Below, one piece after another: positions 47,251 through 56,172 of a DNA stretch of 64,000 bases. Origin of the DNA: Marinomonas atlantica (lineage in GTDB: Bacteria > Pseudomonadota > Gammaproteobacteria > Pseudomonadales > Marinomonadaceae); NCBI RefSeq assembly GCF_001639725.1, contig NZ_LTAW01000005.1, positions 310,001 through 374,000 of the forward strand, in the 5' to 3' direction. The notes under the pieces are model-generated. The model did no database searches. It was not told the origin of the DNA and saw nothing but the letters and a program-made list of their open reading frames with translations. Each line of letters starts with the position of its first letter. Position 1 is the first letter of the stretch. Made by a program: the position numbers and the translations under genes.

Positions 47251-48969
47251 ATGAATCAATATTATGACGTATCAAAACTTAGCATTGGACAGCAAGTTGG
47301 CGTAGAGGTTGACCCTTACGTTCTTAACTATCCATTAAGCGATGACAAAAGTGTTTGGGTTGCCGATCAAGGCGGTCAGTCATTTGTGTTGCGCTTTTAT
47401 CGGTCGGAACGTGGCGACGTAAACCAGTTTCTTTCCATTGCCCGACGTCACGCAAAACTCAAGCATCCAGCAATTACACGAAGCTACCCTCCTTTTTATT
47501 CCAATTTGTGGGTATTTTCGATTTACAACCTTTGTGGTGGCGAGCGACTTTTCAGTTATTTGGGGAAATACCCAGATGGCGCTTCACTGAATATTGTGTT
47601 GAGTATTTTCGATCCGATTGCCAAAGCGCTAGACCAAGTGCATCAGCATGGTTATATCCATGGCCACTTAGATCTTAGCAGTGTGCATGTTGTAAATGGT
47701 GCTGGCATATTAACAGGATTTGGCACCCACAGTTGGTTAGATAAAATTACTGATCAAGACATGGATGGCCGCTTTATCCCGCCTGAATACATTAAGCGCA
47801 ATCCCAATATTAGTGTGTCTTCTGATCACTACATGTTTATGCGGTTACTAATTGCTTCTCTCGTAGGCGAGTCGTGGCTGGATAACGGTAAGCTTAATAA
47901 CTTACCTGATCATGTCGAAACGCTTGATCAAGCAACATGGAAAAAAATTAAAGGTTGGGCAAGACCTGCTGAGCGCCATCGTCCTAAATCACTTGTCGAA
48001 GTGATGCGTTTTCTTCGTGCTAACTTATTTGTCAACAGCTCCAAGGCTAATTCAGATGCACCGCCTCCAGCACAAAAAAAGAAACCCTTAGCCTTGTATG
48101 CTGGTGTAGGGCTTAGCTTAGTTGCCTTATCTACCATCGCAGCAACACTTTTATGGCCGACGTCGCCTCCTGCTAACATAGCAACAGAAAATACTACCGA
48201 AGTATCAGTAGAAAGTCGTTTTGATGTTCTACCACAAGTGTTAGAGGAAGACCTAAAAGATGGAGGTAAAGCTCCAAAGGTTGAGAAAATAGCATCAGCG
48301 ACCTTTCAAATGGGGGATATAAACGGTGCAGGTGATGCAAACGAGTCTCCAGTGCATGAAGTTAATATTCCTAAAGGATTTTACTTTAGTAAAAATGAAG
48401 TCACCTTTGCTCAGTATGATCGCTTTGTAGCGGCTACTGGACGGCCTGCCCCCCCAGATAACGGCTGGGGACGTGGTAATCGTCCAGTGATAAACGTTAG
48501 TTGGTACGACGCAAAGGCTTATGCAAACTGGTTATCAGAGCAAACAGGGTCAGAATATCGACTGCCAACAGAAATTGAATGGGAATACTCCGCTCGTGCT
48601 GGATCGCCGACGGCTTATTGGTATGGCAATGAGGTTCAACCTGGTTATAGCGTCTGTGATAGCTGTGGCAGCCAATGGGATGGCATTTCAACCGCACCTG
48701 TGGGCTCTCAAGCCAGTAATCCGCTAGGGATTTTCGATATGCATGGTAACGTTGCTGAGTGGGTCGAAGACTGTTATCACGACAATTATGAGGGTGCTCC
48801 AAGTACTAATCAGGTGTGGTTATCTGATCAATGTAAAGGTCGGGTATTGCGGGGTGGGTCTTGGTTTGATGTACCTACAGTCGGTCGAAGTGCCACACGA
48901 TATAAAGCAGAACCAACCTTACGGGCTAGTAACTGGGGCTTTAGAGTTGTACGACTAATATCACCGTAA
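47251..48969 (+). CDS. Pseudokinase–TM–SUMF1 fusion protein
   Basis: A 572-aa three-part protein. Residues about 10-265 form a Ser/Thr kinase-like fold, but the beta-3 Lys position reads FVLRFY, the HRD loop reads HGHLDLSSV and the DFG motif reads TGFGTH. The catalytic Lys, the loop Asn and the DFG Asp therefore seem missing. One membrane helix follows (ALYAGVGLSLVALSTIAATL, about 280-300). The C-terminal 230 residues are a SUMF1/FGE domain (ATFQMGD, RLPTEIEWEYSARAG, GNVAEWVED, RVLRGGSWFD). The Cys pair of true formylglycine-generating enzymes is absent. The SUMF1 part should be periplasmic. An in-frame TTG at 47233 is the alternative start. Confidence 0.85.
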   Translation: MNQYYDVSKLSIGQQVGVEVDPYVLNYPLSDDKSVWVADQGGQSFVLRFYRSERGDVNQFLSIARRHAKLKHPAITRSYPPFYSNLWVFSIYNLCGGERLFSYLGKYPDGASLNIVLSIFDPIAKALDQVHQHGYIHGHLDLSSVHVVNGAGILTGFGTHSWLDKITDQDMDGRFIPPEYIKRNPNISVSSDHYMFMRLLIASLVGESWLDNGKLNNLPDHVETLDQATWKKIKGWARPAERHRPKSLVEVMRFLRANLFVNSSKANSDAPPPAQKKKPLALYAGVGLSLVALSTIAATLLWPTSPPANIATENTTEVSVESRFDVLPQVLEEDLKDGGKAPKVEKIASATFQMGDINGAGDANESPVHEVNIPKGFYFSKNEVTFAQYDRFVAATGRPAPPDNGWGRGNRPVINVSWYDAKAYANWLSEQTGSEYRLPTEIEWEYSARAGSPTAYWYGNEVQPGYSVCDSCGSQWDGISTAPVGSQASNPLGIFDMHGNVAEWVEDCYHDNYEGAPSTNQVWLSDQCKGRVLRGGSWFDVPTVGRSATRYKAEPTLRASNWGFRVVRLISP

Positions 48970-49197
48970 CTAGTGAACTATTGGCAAGTGAATAAGTAAG
49001 GTAAATATCACCTATTCTAAATATGTATGGCGATATTCCCCTCATGATGCTGATTTTTCTATAGAATGTACTTACAGATTAATTTGCCAGTGCTGAGCTT
49101 TGCTCGAGTTTAACTTTTGATGGATTAACTCGAACTCGCAGAGTCAACGCTTAACATCATTAGTGATTACACTGATGTCCAGATAAGGGGATCTATT

Positions 49198-51804
49198 TTG
49201 TTAGAAGCATACCGTAAACACGTCGAAGAACGTGCCTCTCAAGGTATTCCAGCGACGCCGCTCGATGCAGATCAAACAGCATCACTTGTTGAGCTTCTTA
49301 AAAACCCGCCAGCAGGTGAAGAAGAGTTCGTACTTGAATTACTGAAAAACCGTATTCCTGCCGGCGTTGACGAAGCTGCTTATGTTAAAGCAGGCTTCCT
49401 AGCAGCCATCACCAAAGGTGAAGCGTCTTCGCCACTTATCGATAAAAAGTTAGCAACTGAACTACTTGGTAGTATGCTTGGTGGCTATAATATTCAGCCA
49501 TTGATCGATTGCCTAGACGACGCTGAAATTGCGCCAATTGCTGTAAATGCTCTTTCTCACACACTTTTAATCTTTGATGCATTCCACGATGTAGACGAGA
49601 AGTCGAAAGCCGGTAATGAGTATGCTAAGCAGATTATCCAATCATGGGCTGATGGCGAGTGGTTCACTAAGAAACCTAAACTTGCAGATAAAATCACTGT
49701 TACGGTATTCAAAGTTCCAGGTGAAACGAACACAGATGATTTATCTCCTGCGCCTGATGCTTGGTCGCGCCCTGATATTCCACTTCACGCTAATGCGATG
49801 CTTAAAATGGCTCGTGATGGCATCACACCAGATGATGACGGCGAAATCGGCCCAATCACTAAAATCAACGAACTAAAAGAGCAAGGCTTCCCTCTTGCGT
49901 ATGTTGGTGATGTCGTGGGTACCGGTTCAAGCCGTAAGTCTGCAACCAACTCAGTACTATGGCACATGGGAGATGACATTCCTTTCATCCCTAACAAACG
50001 TGCTGGTGGTGTATGTATTGGTAGTAAAATTGCTCCGATTTTCTTCAACACCATGGAAGATGCGGGTGCCTTACCGATCGAAATGGATGTAGACGGTATG
50101 GAAATGGGCGATATCATCGACATTTTCCCATACGAAGGCGTTGTGAAAAAACACGGCACTGATGACGTTATCACGACTTTTGAGCTTAAGACTCAAGTAT
50201 TGCTAGACGAAGTACGTGCTGGTGGCCGTATTCCTCTAATCATCGGTCGTGGTCTAACCAACAAAGCACGTGAATCTCTAGGTTTGTCAGGTTCTGAGTT
50301 GTTCTTAAAACCTGGCGAAGTAGCAAGCTCTGATAAAGGCTTCACACTGGCTCAGAAGATGGTTGGTAAAGCATGTGGTGTTACAGGCGTTCGCCCTAAT
50401 TCCTACTGTGAACCTAAGATGACCACTGTGGGTTCTCAAGATACAACTGGACCAATGACACGTGACGAACTGAAAGACCTTGCTTGTCTTGGTTTCAGCT
50501 CAGACCTTGTTATGCAGTCTTTCTGCCACACAGCGGCTTACCCTAAACCTGTTGACGTAAAAACTCACCACACGCTTCCTGATTTCATCATGAACCGAGG
50601 TGGTGTTTCTCTACGCCCAGGTGACGGTATCATCCACTCATGGCTGAACCGCATGTTGCTTCCTGACACAGTCGGTACAGGTGGTGACTCGCATACTCGT
50701 TTCCCTCTAGGTATTTCCTTCCCAGCGGGTTCTGGTCTAGTAGCATTTGCTGCAGCAACAGGTGTAATGCCTCTTGATATGCCTGAATCTGTTTTGGTTC
50801 GCTTTAAAGGTAAAATGCAACCAGGCATCACACTACGTGATCTTGTGCATGCGATTCCTTACCAAGCTATCCAAGAAGGCCATTTGACGGTTGAGAAAAA
50901 AGGTAAGAAGAACATCTTCTCTGGCCGTATCCTTGAGATCGAAGGTCTTGAGCATTTAACAGCAGAACAAGCATTTGAACTTTCTGATGCCTCTGCAGAA
51001 CGTTCAGCAGCGGGTTGTACCATCAACCTATCTGAAGAATCAGTTGCTGAATACCTACGTTCTAACATCGTTATGCTTCGTTGGATGATGTCTGAAGGCT
51101 ATGGTGATCCACGTACGCTTGAGCGTCGTGCTAACGCGATGGAGCAATGGCTAGCCAACCCAAGCTTGATGCGCGCGGATGCAGACGCTGAATACGCGCA
51201 AATTATTGAAATTGATCTTGATAACCTTAAAGAGCCGGTTCTTTGTGCGCCAAATGATCCTGATGATGCTCGTCTATTATCTGATGTACAAGGTGAGAAA
51301 ATCGATGAAGTTTTCATCGGTTCTTGTATGACAAACATTGGCCACTTCCGTGCAGCAGGTAAACTGCTTGAATCAGCGGGTAAAGTGGTACCAACGCGTC
51401 TTTGGGTATCGCCACCGACTAAAATGGACCAACAGCAATTAACCGCTGAAGGTTACTACAGCATCTTCGGTAAAGCTGGCGCACGCATGGAAATGCCAGG
51501 TTGTTCATTATGTATGGGTAACCAAGCACGTGTGGCCGATAAAGCAACGGTTGTTTCAACGTCAACACGTAACTTCCCTAACCGTCTAGGTAATGGCGCG
51601 GATGTATTCCTAGCGTCTGCTGAGCTTGCTGCCGTAGCTTCTCTAATGGGTAAATTGCCAACGCCTGCTGAATACTTAGAATATGCGAACAAGATTAACA
51701 GCATGTCTGCTGAAGTTTACAGTTACTTAAACTTCGATAAGATGAGTGAGTACGTTAAGAAAGCGTCAACCGTTATTGCTACGGATGCTTCTGAGCCAGC
51801 TTAA
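49198..51804 (+). CDS. acnB: Aconitate hydratase B
   Basis: AcnB interconverts citrate and isocitrate in the TCA cycle. The 868-aa protein starts at TTG 49198 ([13 protein letters not shown], with AAGGGG seven to eight bases upstream), the normal family N terminus. It has the B-type domain order with an N-terminal HEAT-like part, then the swivelling domain. The [4Fe-4S] ligands are in [13 protein letters not shown] and [13 protein letters not shown], and [16 protein letters not shown] is also present. The 228-bp upstream region contains a hairpin near 49104-49133 in the leader. Confidence 0.97.
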   Translation: MLEAYRKHVEERASQGIPATPLDADQTASLVELLKNPPAGEEEFVLELLKNRIPAGVDEAAYVKAGFLAAITKGEASSPLIDKKLATELLGSMLGGYNIQPLIDCLDDAEIAPIAVNALSHTLLIFDAFHDVDEKSKAGNEYAKQIIQSWADGEWFTKKPKLADKITVTVFKVPGETNTDDLSPAPDAWSRPDIPLHANAMLKMARDGITPDDDGEIGPITKINELKEQGFPLAYVGDVVGTGSSRKSATNSVLWHMGDDIPFIPNKRAGGVCIGSKIAPIFFNTMEDAGALPIEMDVDGMEMGDIIDIFPYEGVVKKHGTDDVITTFELKTQVLLDEVRAGGRIPLIIGRGLTNKARESLGLSGSELFLKPGEVASSDKGFTLAQKMVGKACGVTGVRPNSYCEPKMTTVGSQDTTGPMTRDELKDLACLGFSSDLVMQSFCHTAAYPKPVDVKTHHTLPDFIMNRGGVSLRPGDGIIHSWLNRMLLPDTVGTGGDSHTRFPLGISFPAGSGLVAFAAATGVMPLDMPESVLVRFKGKMQPGITLRDLVHAIPYQAIQEGHLTVEKKGKKNIFSGRILEIEGLEHLTAEQAFELSDASAERSAAGCTINLSEESVAEYLRSNIVMLRWMMSEGYGDPRTLERRANAMEQWLANPSLMRADADAEYAQIIEIDLDNLKEPVLCAPNDPDDARLLSDVQGEKIDEVFIGSCMTNIGHFRAAGKLLESAGKVVPTRLWVSPPTKMDQQQLTAEGYYSIFGKAGARMEMPGCSLCMGNQARVADKATVVSTSTRNFPNRLGNGADVFLASAELAAVASLMGKLPTPAEYLEYANKINSMSAEVYSYLNFDKMSEYVKKASTVIATDASEPA

Positions 51805-51823
51805 TCGTCTTAATTAAGATTTT

Positions 51824-51859
51824 AAAAAGCCGATGTTGAATCAACATCGGCTTTTTTTT
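51824..51859. terminator. Bidirectional terminator between acnB and ybiB
   Basis: A long perfect stem (51824-51837 with 51843-51856) with a five-base loop and eight T on the plus strand. The A tract at the other side allows termination of the convergent ybiB. Confidence 0.93.
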
Positions 51860-51863
51860 ATCT

Positions 51864-52850
51864 CTAGATTTTTTGTCTATCTCTTGTTTGCCAAATTCTG
51901 TCGGCCAATTCAAGACATTCGGATTGATTTGATTTGTTAAATAATAATCCTGCAACTGAGGCAAGTGTTTGTCGCACTGCCTGTTCACCAAACGAGTCTA
52001 AAGCCTCGCCACGCCAGTGACTAATCAATCGAGATAAGTCTAAATTATTTTTTTGCCTTTTGTGAGTCTGTTCAGCTTTTGGCCAAGTTTGCCAAGACAC
52101 TTTCTCTTTATGCAACTTTCCTAACGTAACATCACGCTCAGGATTGACTTCGACCTCACCGTTCCCTCCACGAAACACCAATACAGAAGGATCACCTAGA
52201 CGCTCAGAGGATGCGACATGAAGTTCATCATAGCCTTTATGAAATACGCCATGAACACTGTGTGACGCCTGAAATGGGTTCATCATACGTACGACCGTGT
52301 TTACAGGTGAACGTAACCCCAATGTGTATTTTAAGTCCATCATTTGTGCCAGCTTAGGGCTAATACTGCTAAGAGGCATATAAGCAAAATGACGCTCTTG
52401 CAGTGTTACTTTGGGAGAGCTGCCTGTTAAACAGATAGGCAACGCTAGCGCTGAAATCACTTCATCAACGTAAAGTCGATCCTCCCCTTCAAATGAATGT
52501 CCATGCATTAAAACCTTAATACCTGAATCCGCTAAGGCCAATGCAGCTAGCAAAAACCATGGTAACTCGTTGCGTTTGCCTGCGTAAGCAGGCCAATCTA
52601 GATCAATACCATGATCATCTGCGTTCTTTGCACTTAAAAAGGCCCTTACGGCTTGAGTAAACCCTACGGTTTCATCCACTGTTTCTTCACGTATTCGGAT
52701 GAGCATCCAAAAGGCGCCTATTTGTTCAGGTGCTGCCTCTCCTACCAACATCATGCTCATTGCTGTTTGGGCTTCATCAACGGTTAACGAACGTGAACCT
52801 TTATTGCCGCGGCCAAGGATCTTAATAAACTGCGTAAACACTAGACTCAT
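51864..52850 (-). CDS. ybiB: YbiB/TrpD2-like protein (anthranilate phosphoribosyltransferase fold)
   Basis: A 328-aa protein of the glycosyl transferase family 3 fold, close to TrpD but lacking clear PRPP-binding GTGGD; here the equivalent is GHSFEGEDRLYVDEV. Typical segments are SLTVDEAQTAMSMMLVGE and YDELHVASSERL. YbiB binds nucleic acid in E. coli and the enzyme activity is unproven. It starts within the nasA stop (ATGA) and often follows nasA in other proteobacteria. Its role in nitrate assimilation is unknown. Confidence 0.85.
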   Translation of the reverse strand: MSLVFTQFIKILGRGNKGSRSLTVDEAQTAMSMMLVGEAAPEQIGAFWMLIRIREETVDETVGFTQAVRAFLSAKNADDHGIDLDWPAYAGKRNELPWFLLAALALADSGIKVLMHGHSFEGEDRLYVDEVISALALPICLTGSSPKVTLQERHFAYMPLSSISPKLAQMMDLKYTLGLRSPVNTVVRMMNPFQASHSVHGVFHKGYDELHVASSERLGDPSVLVFRGGNGEVEVNPERDVTLGKLHKEKVSWQTWPKAEQTHKRQKNNLDLSRLISHWRGEALDSFGEQAVRQTLASVAGLLFNKSNQSECLELADRIWQTRDRQKI

Positions 52851-55522
52851 GATTCTGTTTCCACGTTGGAAGTGATTAACGCTTTTAGCTCAGGGATACA
52901 TGAGCCACAATTGGTTCCACACTTTAATTCAATACCAAGCGACTCGATGGAGCAGGCACCTTGTTTTACCGATTTCTCTATTTGTGTCGTTCCCACTTGA
53001 AAACAAGCACAAACAATCTCACCTTTGTCTTCCATATCAACAGGCTTACCGACTAATAACGCCATTCGCTCTGAATCAGACAAAGATTGTTGCAAAGATA
53101 ATCGAGAAATAAGCCAATCAGTTGTTGATACTGTAGGGCTGTCGCTTAGATAAATGACGATTTTAAGATGGTCGTTCTGAACGCCTGCGAGTCGCGTCTG
53201 ATGATTAATTGGGTTGCTATATTCAAGCCATTGCAAATCAAGTATTGAGTGACTATCAAAACGACTCTTTAAGTCTGACAGGGGAATTTTTTCAGGCCAA
53301 GCCACTTCATAACGATGCCCAAATTCGCTAGGGACTTTGCACCAATACAAGCAATCAGAAAGATTAAGCTCCGTTTCTGAAATCAACGAACCATAAGTGG
53401 CATTTTTAATGGGTGAAACAGCTGCCTGAGCGTGTTTTGATTCAGGTTGTCCCGAAAGTGGATCAACAACAGGCGGAACTAAAGCGGAAATAACCGATTT
53501 ACTCGCAAACTGTTTTGTCCAATGAATCGGTACAAACACTGAGCCCTGAGCAGTTTCATCGGATATTTTAGCTTTGACGATTACACGACCATGTGGCGAC
53601 GTTAGTGTGACGAGCGCTTTATCCTGTATGTCGTATTGAAGAGCATCTTGCGGATGTATCTCAACAAAAGGCTGCGAAATATGCCGTGCTAAAACCGCTG
53701 CATCCCCCGTTCTCGTCATGGTATGCCATTGATCACGGATACGCCCCGTGTTGAGCGTCAATGGATACTGCTTACTGGGATGTGCTTGAGGCAGCCTGGG
53801 CGTTATTGGGAAAAACTGAGCGCGCCCATTTGGCGTATAAAAGTGCTTATCTTCAAACATACGCGCGGTACCGTAAGGCGCCTGTTGGGTAACAGGCCAT
53901 TGAATTGGGGTGAATTGGTCATACTGTTCACGGCTTATATTTTTAAATACACCTATATCGAAATCACGCTTCCCATTGTTCTCAAAGGTGGAAAGCGCAG
54001 CGTGTTCAGCAAAGATCTCATGTGGTGATGAATATGAAAAGGCCGATTGATAGCCCAGTTTCTTAGCAACATCGCAAATCGATTGCCAGTCATGCATAGC
54101 TTGCTCTGGTGCTGGGAGCAATCCGCGCTGGCGAGAAATACGTCGTTCAGAATTGGTCACCGTGCCGTCTTTCTCACTCCAACCTGTTGCAGGAAGTAGC
54201 ACATCAGCATAAGCAGTGGTATCTGTATGTGCTTTTACATCACTAACAATCACCAAATCACACTTTTCTAATGCTCGCTGTACTTGCGCCGTATCAGGTA
54301 TGCTTACCATTGGGTTAGTCGACATTATCCAAACAATTTTAACGTCACCCTGCTCCATTGCTTGGAACAAGTCGACGGCTTTGAGGCCATTTTCTGTCGC
54401 CATATTCGGTGCATTCCAAAAGCGCTTTACAAGGTCTTGTGCCCCTGGTGTAGCAAAATCCATATGCGCGGCCAGCTGATTAGCCAAACCACCGACTTCT
54501 CGTCCACCCATCGCATTGGGTTGACCGGTAATGGAGAAAGGTCCAGCTCCTTCTTTACCTATTCGACCCGTTGCCAAATGACAGTTGATAATGGCGTTGC
54601 ATTTATCAACGCCGCTAGAAGACTGATTTACCCCTTGTGAATAAAAGGTGACTGTTTTGTCGGTCTTGCGCCATAACTCACAAAGCAGGTTTAATTCATG
54701 CGGCGCTATGTTACAAAATTCAGCTGTTGTTTCTAAATCAGGCGTCGATGCTTGAGCTTGATTTAATGCCAAATCGAAATTATCTGTATGGCTGTCAATA
54801 AAGCCATGATCCAAAGACTCATGCTGTGCAGTATCGTTCAGCAAATAGGAAAAAATGGCAGCATCAGATCCTGGGGTGATGGCTAGGTGGAGATCGGCGA
54901 CATCGCACGTTGCGGTTCTTCTTGGATCAATTACCACGACTCGCATTTCGGGGCGTTTAGCCTTAGCGGCTACGATTCTTTGAAACAAAACGGGATGTGT
55001 CCAAGCAGCATTTGATCCAACCATGATCAATAAGTCACAGCGCTCAAGATCCTCGTAGTTACACGGCACAGTGTCTGAACCAAAAGCGCGTTTATAGCCG
55101 ACTACTGCTGAGGCCATACACAAACGTGAATTAGTATCCACGTTGGCAGTGCCAATAAAGCCCTTAGCAAGTTTATTAGCGACATAGTAATCTTCCGTTA
55201 AAATTTGACCTGACAAATAGAACGCAAATGCATTAGGACCATGTTTCGCGATCACATCACGTATTTTATGGCTGATCACATCTGTAGCATGTTCCCACGA
55301 AGAGGGCTTGCCATTAACCTGAGGTGTGAGCATGCGGTCATCTAAGGTGATGGTTTGCGCTAGACTACTGCCTTTGACACACAATCGTCCAAAATTAGCA
55401 GGATGCTGGTCATCACCAGAAACAGGTAATACTGTATCTGAAGGCTCTTTAGAATAAGAAAGATTCACGCCACAGCCTACGCCACAATAAGGGCATGTTG
55501 TTTTGACGCTTGAGACAGTCAT
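52847..55522 (-). CDS. nasA: Assimilatory nitrate reductase catalytic subunit
   Basis: NasA reduces nitrate to nitrite in the cytoplasm with a molybdenum cofactor. The 891-aa protein has the N-terminal [4Fe-4S] cysteines (TTCPYCGVGCGV and GRLCVKG), molybdopterin domains with YSQGVNQSSSGVDKCNAI and GAGPFSITGQPNAMGGREVGG, and a C-terminal BFD-like [2Fe-2S] domain (CACFQVGTTQIEKSV and CGTNCGSCIPEL). ATG 55522 has AGGAGA seven bases upstream. It has its own sigma-54 promoter and attenuator leader, separate from nirD upstream. Confidence 0.95.
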   Translation of the reverse strand: MTVSSVKTTCPYCGVGCGVNLSYSKEPSDTVLPVSGDDQHPANFGRLCVKGSSLAQTITLDDRMLTPQVNGKPSSWEHATDVISHKIRDVIAKHGPNAFAFYLSGQILTEDYYVANKLAKGFIGTANVDTNSRLCMASAVVGYKRAFGSDTVPCNYEDLERCDLLIMVGSNAAWTHPVLFQRIVAAKAKRPEMRVVVIDPRRTATCDVADLHLAITPGSDAAIFSYLLNDTAQHESLDHGFIDSHTDNFDLALNQAQASTPDLETTAEFCNIAPHELNLLCELWRKTDKTVTFYSQGVNQSSSGVDKCNAIINCHLATGRIGKEGAGPFSITGQPNAMGGREVGGLANQLAAHMDFATPGAQDLVKRFWNAPNMATENGLKAVDLFQAMEQGDVKIVWIMSTNPMVSIPDTAQVQRALEKCDLVIVSDVKAHTDTTAYADVLLPATGWSEKDGTVTNSERRISRQRGLLPAPEQAMHDWQSICDVAKKLGYQSAFSYSSPHEIFAEHAALSTFENNGKRDFDIGVFKNISREQYDQFTPIQWPVTQQAPYGTARMFEDKHFYTPNGRAQFFPITPRLPQAHPSKQYPLTLNTGRIRDQWHTMTRTGDAAVLARHISQPFVEIHPQDALQYDIQDKALVTLTSPHGRVIVKAKISDETAQGSVFVPIHWTKQFASKSVISALVPPVVDPLSGQPESKHAQAAVSPIKNATYGSLISETELNLSDCLYWCKVPSEFGHRYEVAWPEKIPLSDLKSRFDSHSILDLQWLEYSNPINHQTRLAGVQNDHLKIVIYLSDSPTVSTTDWLISRLSLQQSLSDSERMALLVGKPVDMEDKGEIVCACFQVGTTQIEKSVKQGACSIESLGIELKCGTNCGSCIPELKALITSNVETES

Positions 55523-55567
55523 AAGTATTCTCCTGAGGGTAAAGGCATCAACACATTTTTTAGGCAC

Positions 55568-55607
55568 AAAAAAGGCCCGACCTCTTCTGTAGAAGAGAAT
55601 CGGGCCT
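55568..55607 (-). terminator. Intrinsic terminator/attenuator in the nasA leader
   Basis: Read on the minus strand: AGGCCCGA and CTCTTCT-type arms form a two-part stem (55600-55607 with 55573-55580, and 55591-55597 with 55582-55588), followed by six T. It lies between the sigma-54 promoter and the nasA start, so it must be read through for nasA expression. Confidence 0.88.
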
Positions 55608-55614
55608 CGTTGCC
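55603..55614 (-). promoter_or_regulatory. GGC-AACGAG-GCC element overlapping the nasA leader terminator
   Basis: A three-base stem GGC/GCC holds a hexaloop AACGAG with A at position 1 and G at position 4. Its 3' half shares bases with the 5' arm of the terminator, so the two cannot form at once. Confidence 0.4.
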
Positions 55615-55682
55615 TTTTGTGATATCTGTTTGCTTTATGTATAAACCAGCGTCGGTTTACGGTGCAACAGTTAAACTATATT

Positions 55683-55700
55683 AAGCAAGACTCAGGCCAA
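55683..55700 (-). promoter_or_regulatory. Sigma-54 promoter of nasA
   Basis: TTGGCCTGAGTCTTGCTT on the minus strand has the invariant GG and GC elements ten bases apart (GG-N10-GC). The start site would be near 55673, upstream of the leader terminator. Two GCACCAAATT copies near 55793 and 55827, similar to NtrC half-sites, lie some 95-140 bp upstream. Confidence 0.75.
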
Positions 55701-55833
55701 CAAAGTGTTTCTGCCATAATCGCTGTCATTAAGAACTTTCAAACGAATTTTTATTTTATAAGCTGTTATAACTTGCTTTCGAAAGCCTCTCACGCACCAA
55801 ATTAAGTACTGTACACCCCAAAAATGCACCAAA

Positions 55834-56160
55834 TTAAACCTGTTGAGCCACAAACACGGACCCATCTTCGATTTTTGTTTGCCATGTACAGATCTGAAAG
55901 GATTCCTCAAGACAGTTTCCTGTCTTGAGAGAAAAGTGCTGTTTATACAATGGGCTGGCCACTACCCACTCGTCTTGTAAATGAGCCACTATGCCACGGG
56001 AAAGCACATTAGCTTGGCCAACAGGATCCCAATTTGAAAGTGCATATACTTGTTGTTCACTTTCAGGCACAAGAAACAATGCGACCTGTTGTCCCTCGAC
56101 CATTGCCGCAACCCCAGCACCAGTAATTAAATCGTCAGTTTGACATACTTTTGTCCACAT
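55834..56160 (-). CDS. nirD: Nitrite reductase small subunit
   Basis: A 108-aa NirD with the Rieske-like beta fold but without iron-sulphur Cys/His ligands (the region reads YALSNWDPVGQANVLSRG and SPLYKQHFSLKTGNCLE). It partners NirB in the NADH-dependent reduction of nitrite to ammonia. GTG 56163 precedes ATG 56160; I take the ATG, with AGGAGA eight bases upstream. It lies 12 bp after nirB. The next gene, nasA, is 311 bp further on and has its own promoter. Confidence 0.92.
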   Translation of the reverse strand: MWTKVCQTDDLITGAGVAAMVEGQQVALFLVPESEQQVYALSNWDPVGQANVLSRGIVAHLQDEWVVASPLYKQHFSLKTGNCLEESFQICTWQTKIEDGSVFVAQQV

Positions 56161-56172
56161 CACGTTTGTCTC

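Noticed and set aside
49104-49133. Iron-responsive-like hairpin in the acnB leader
   Set aside because: TCGAGTTTAAC/TTAACTCGA pairs only with a bulge and has no CAGUGN loop, so I make no regulatory claim beyond a leader hairpin.
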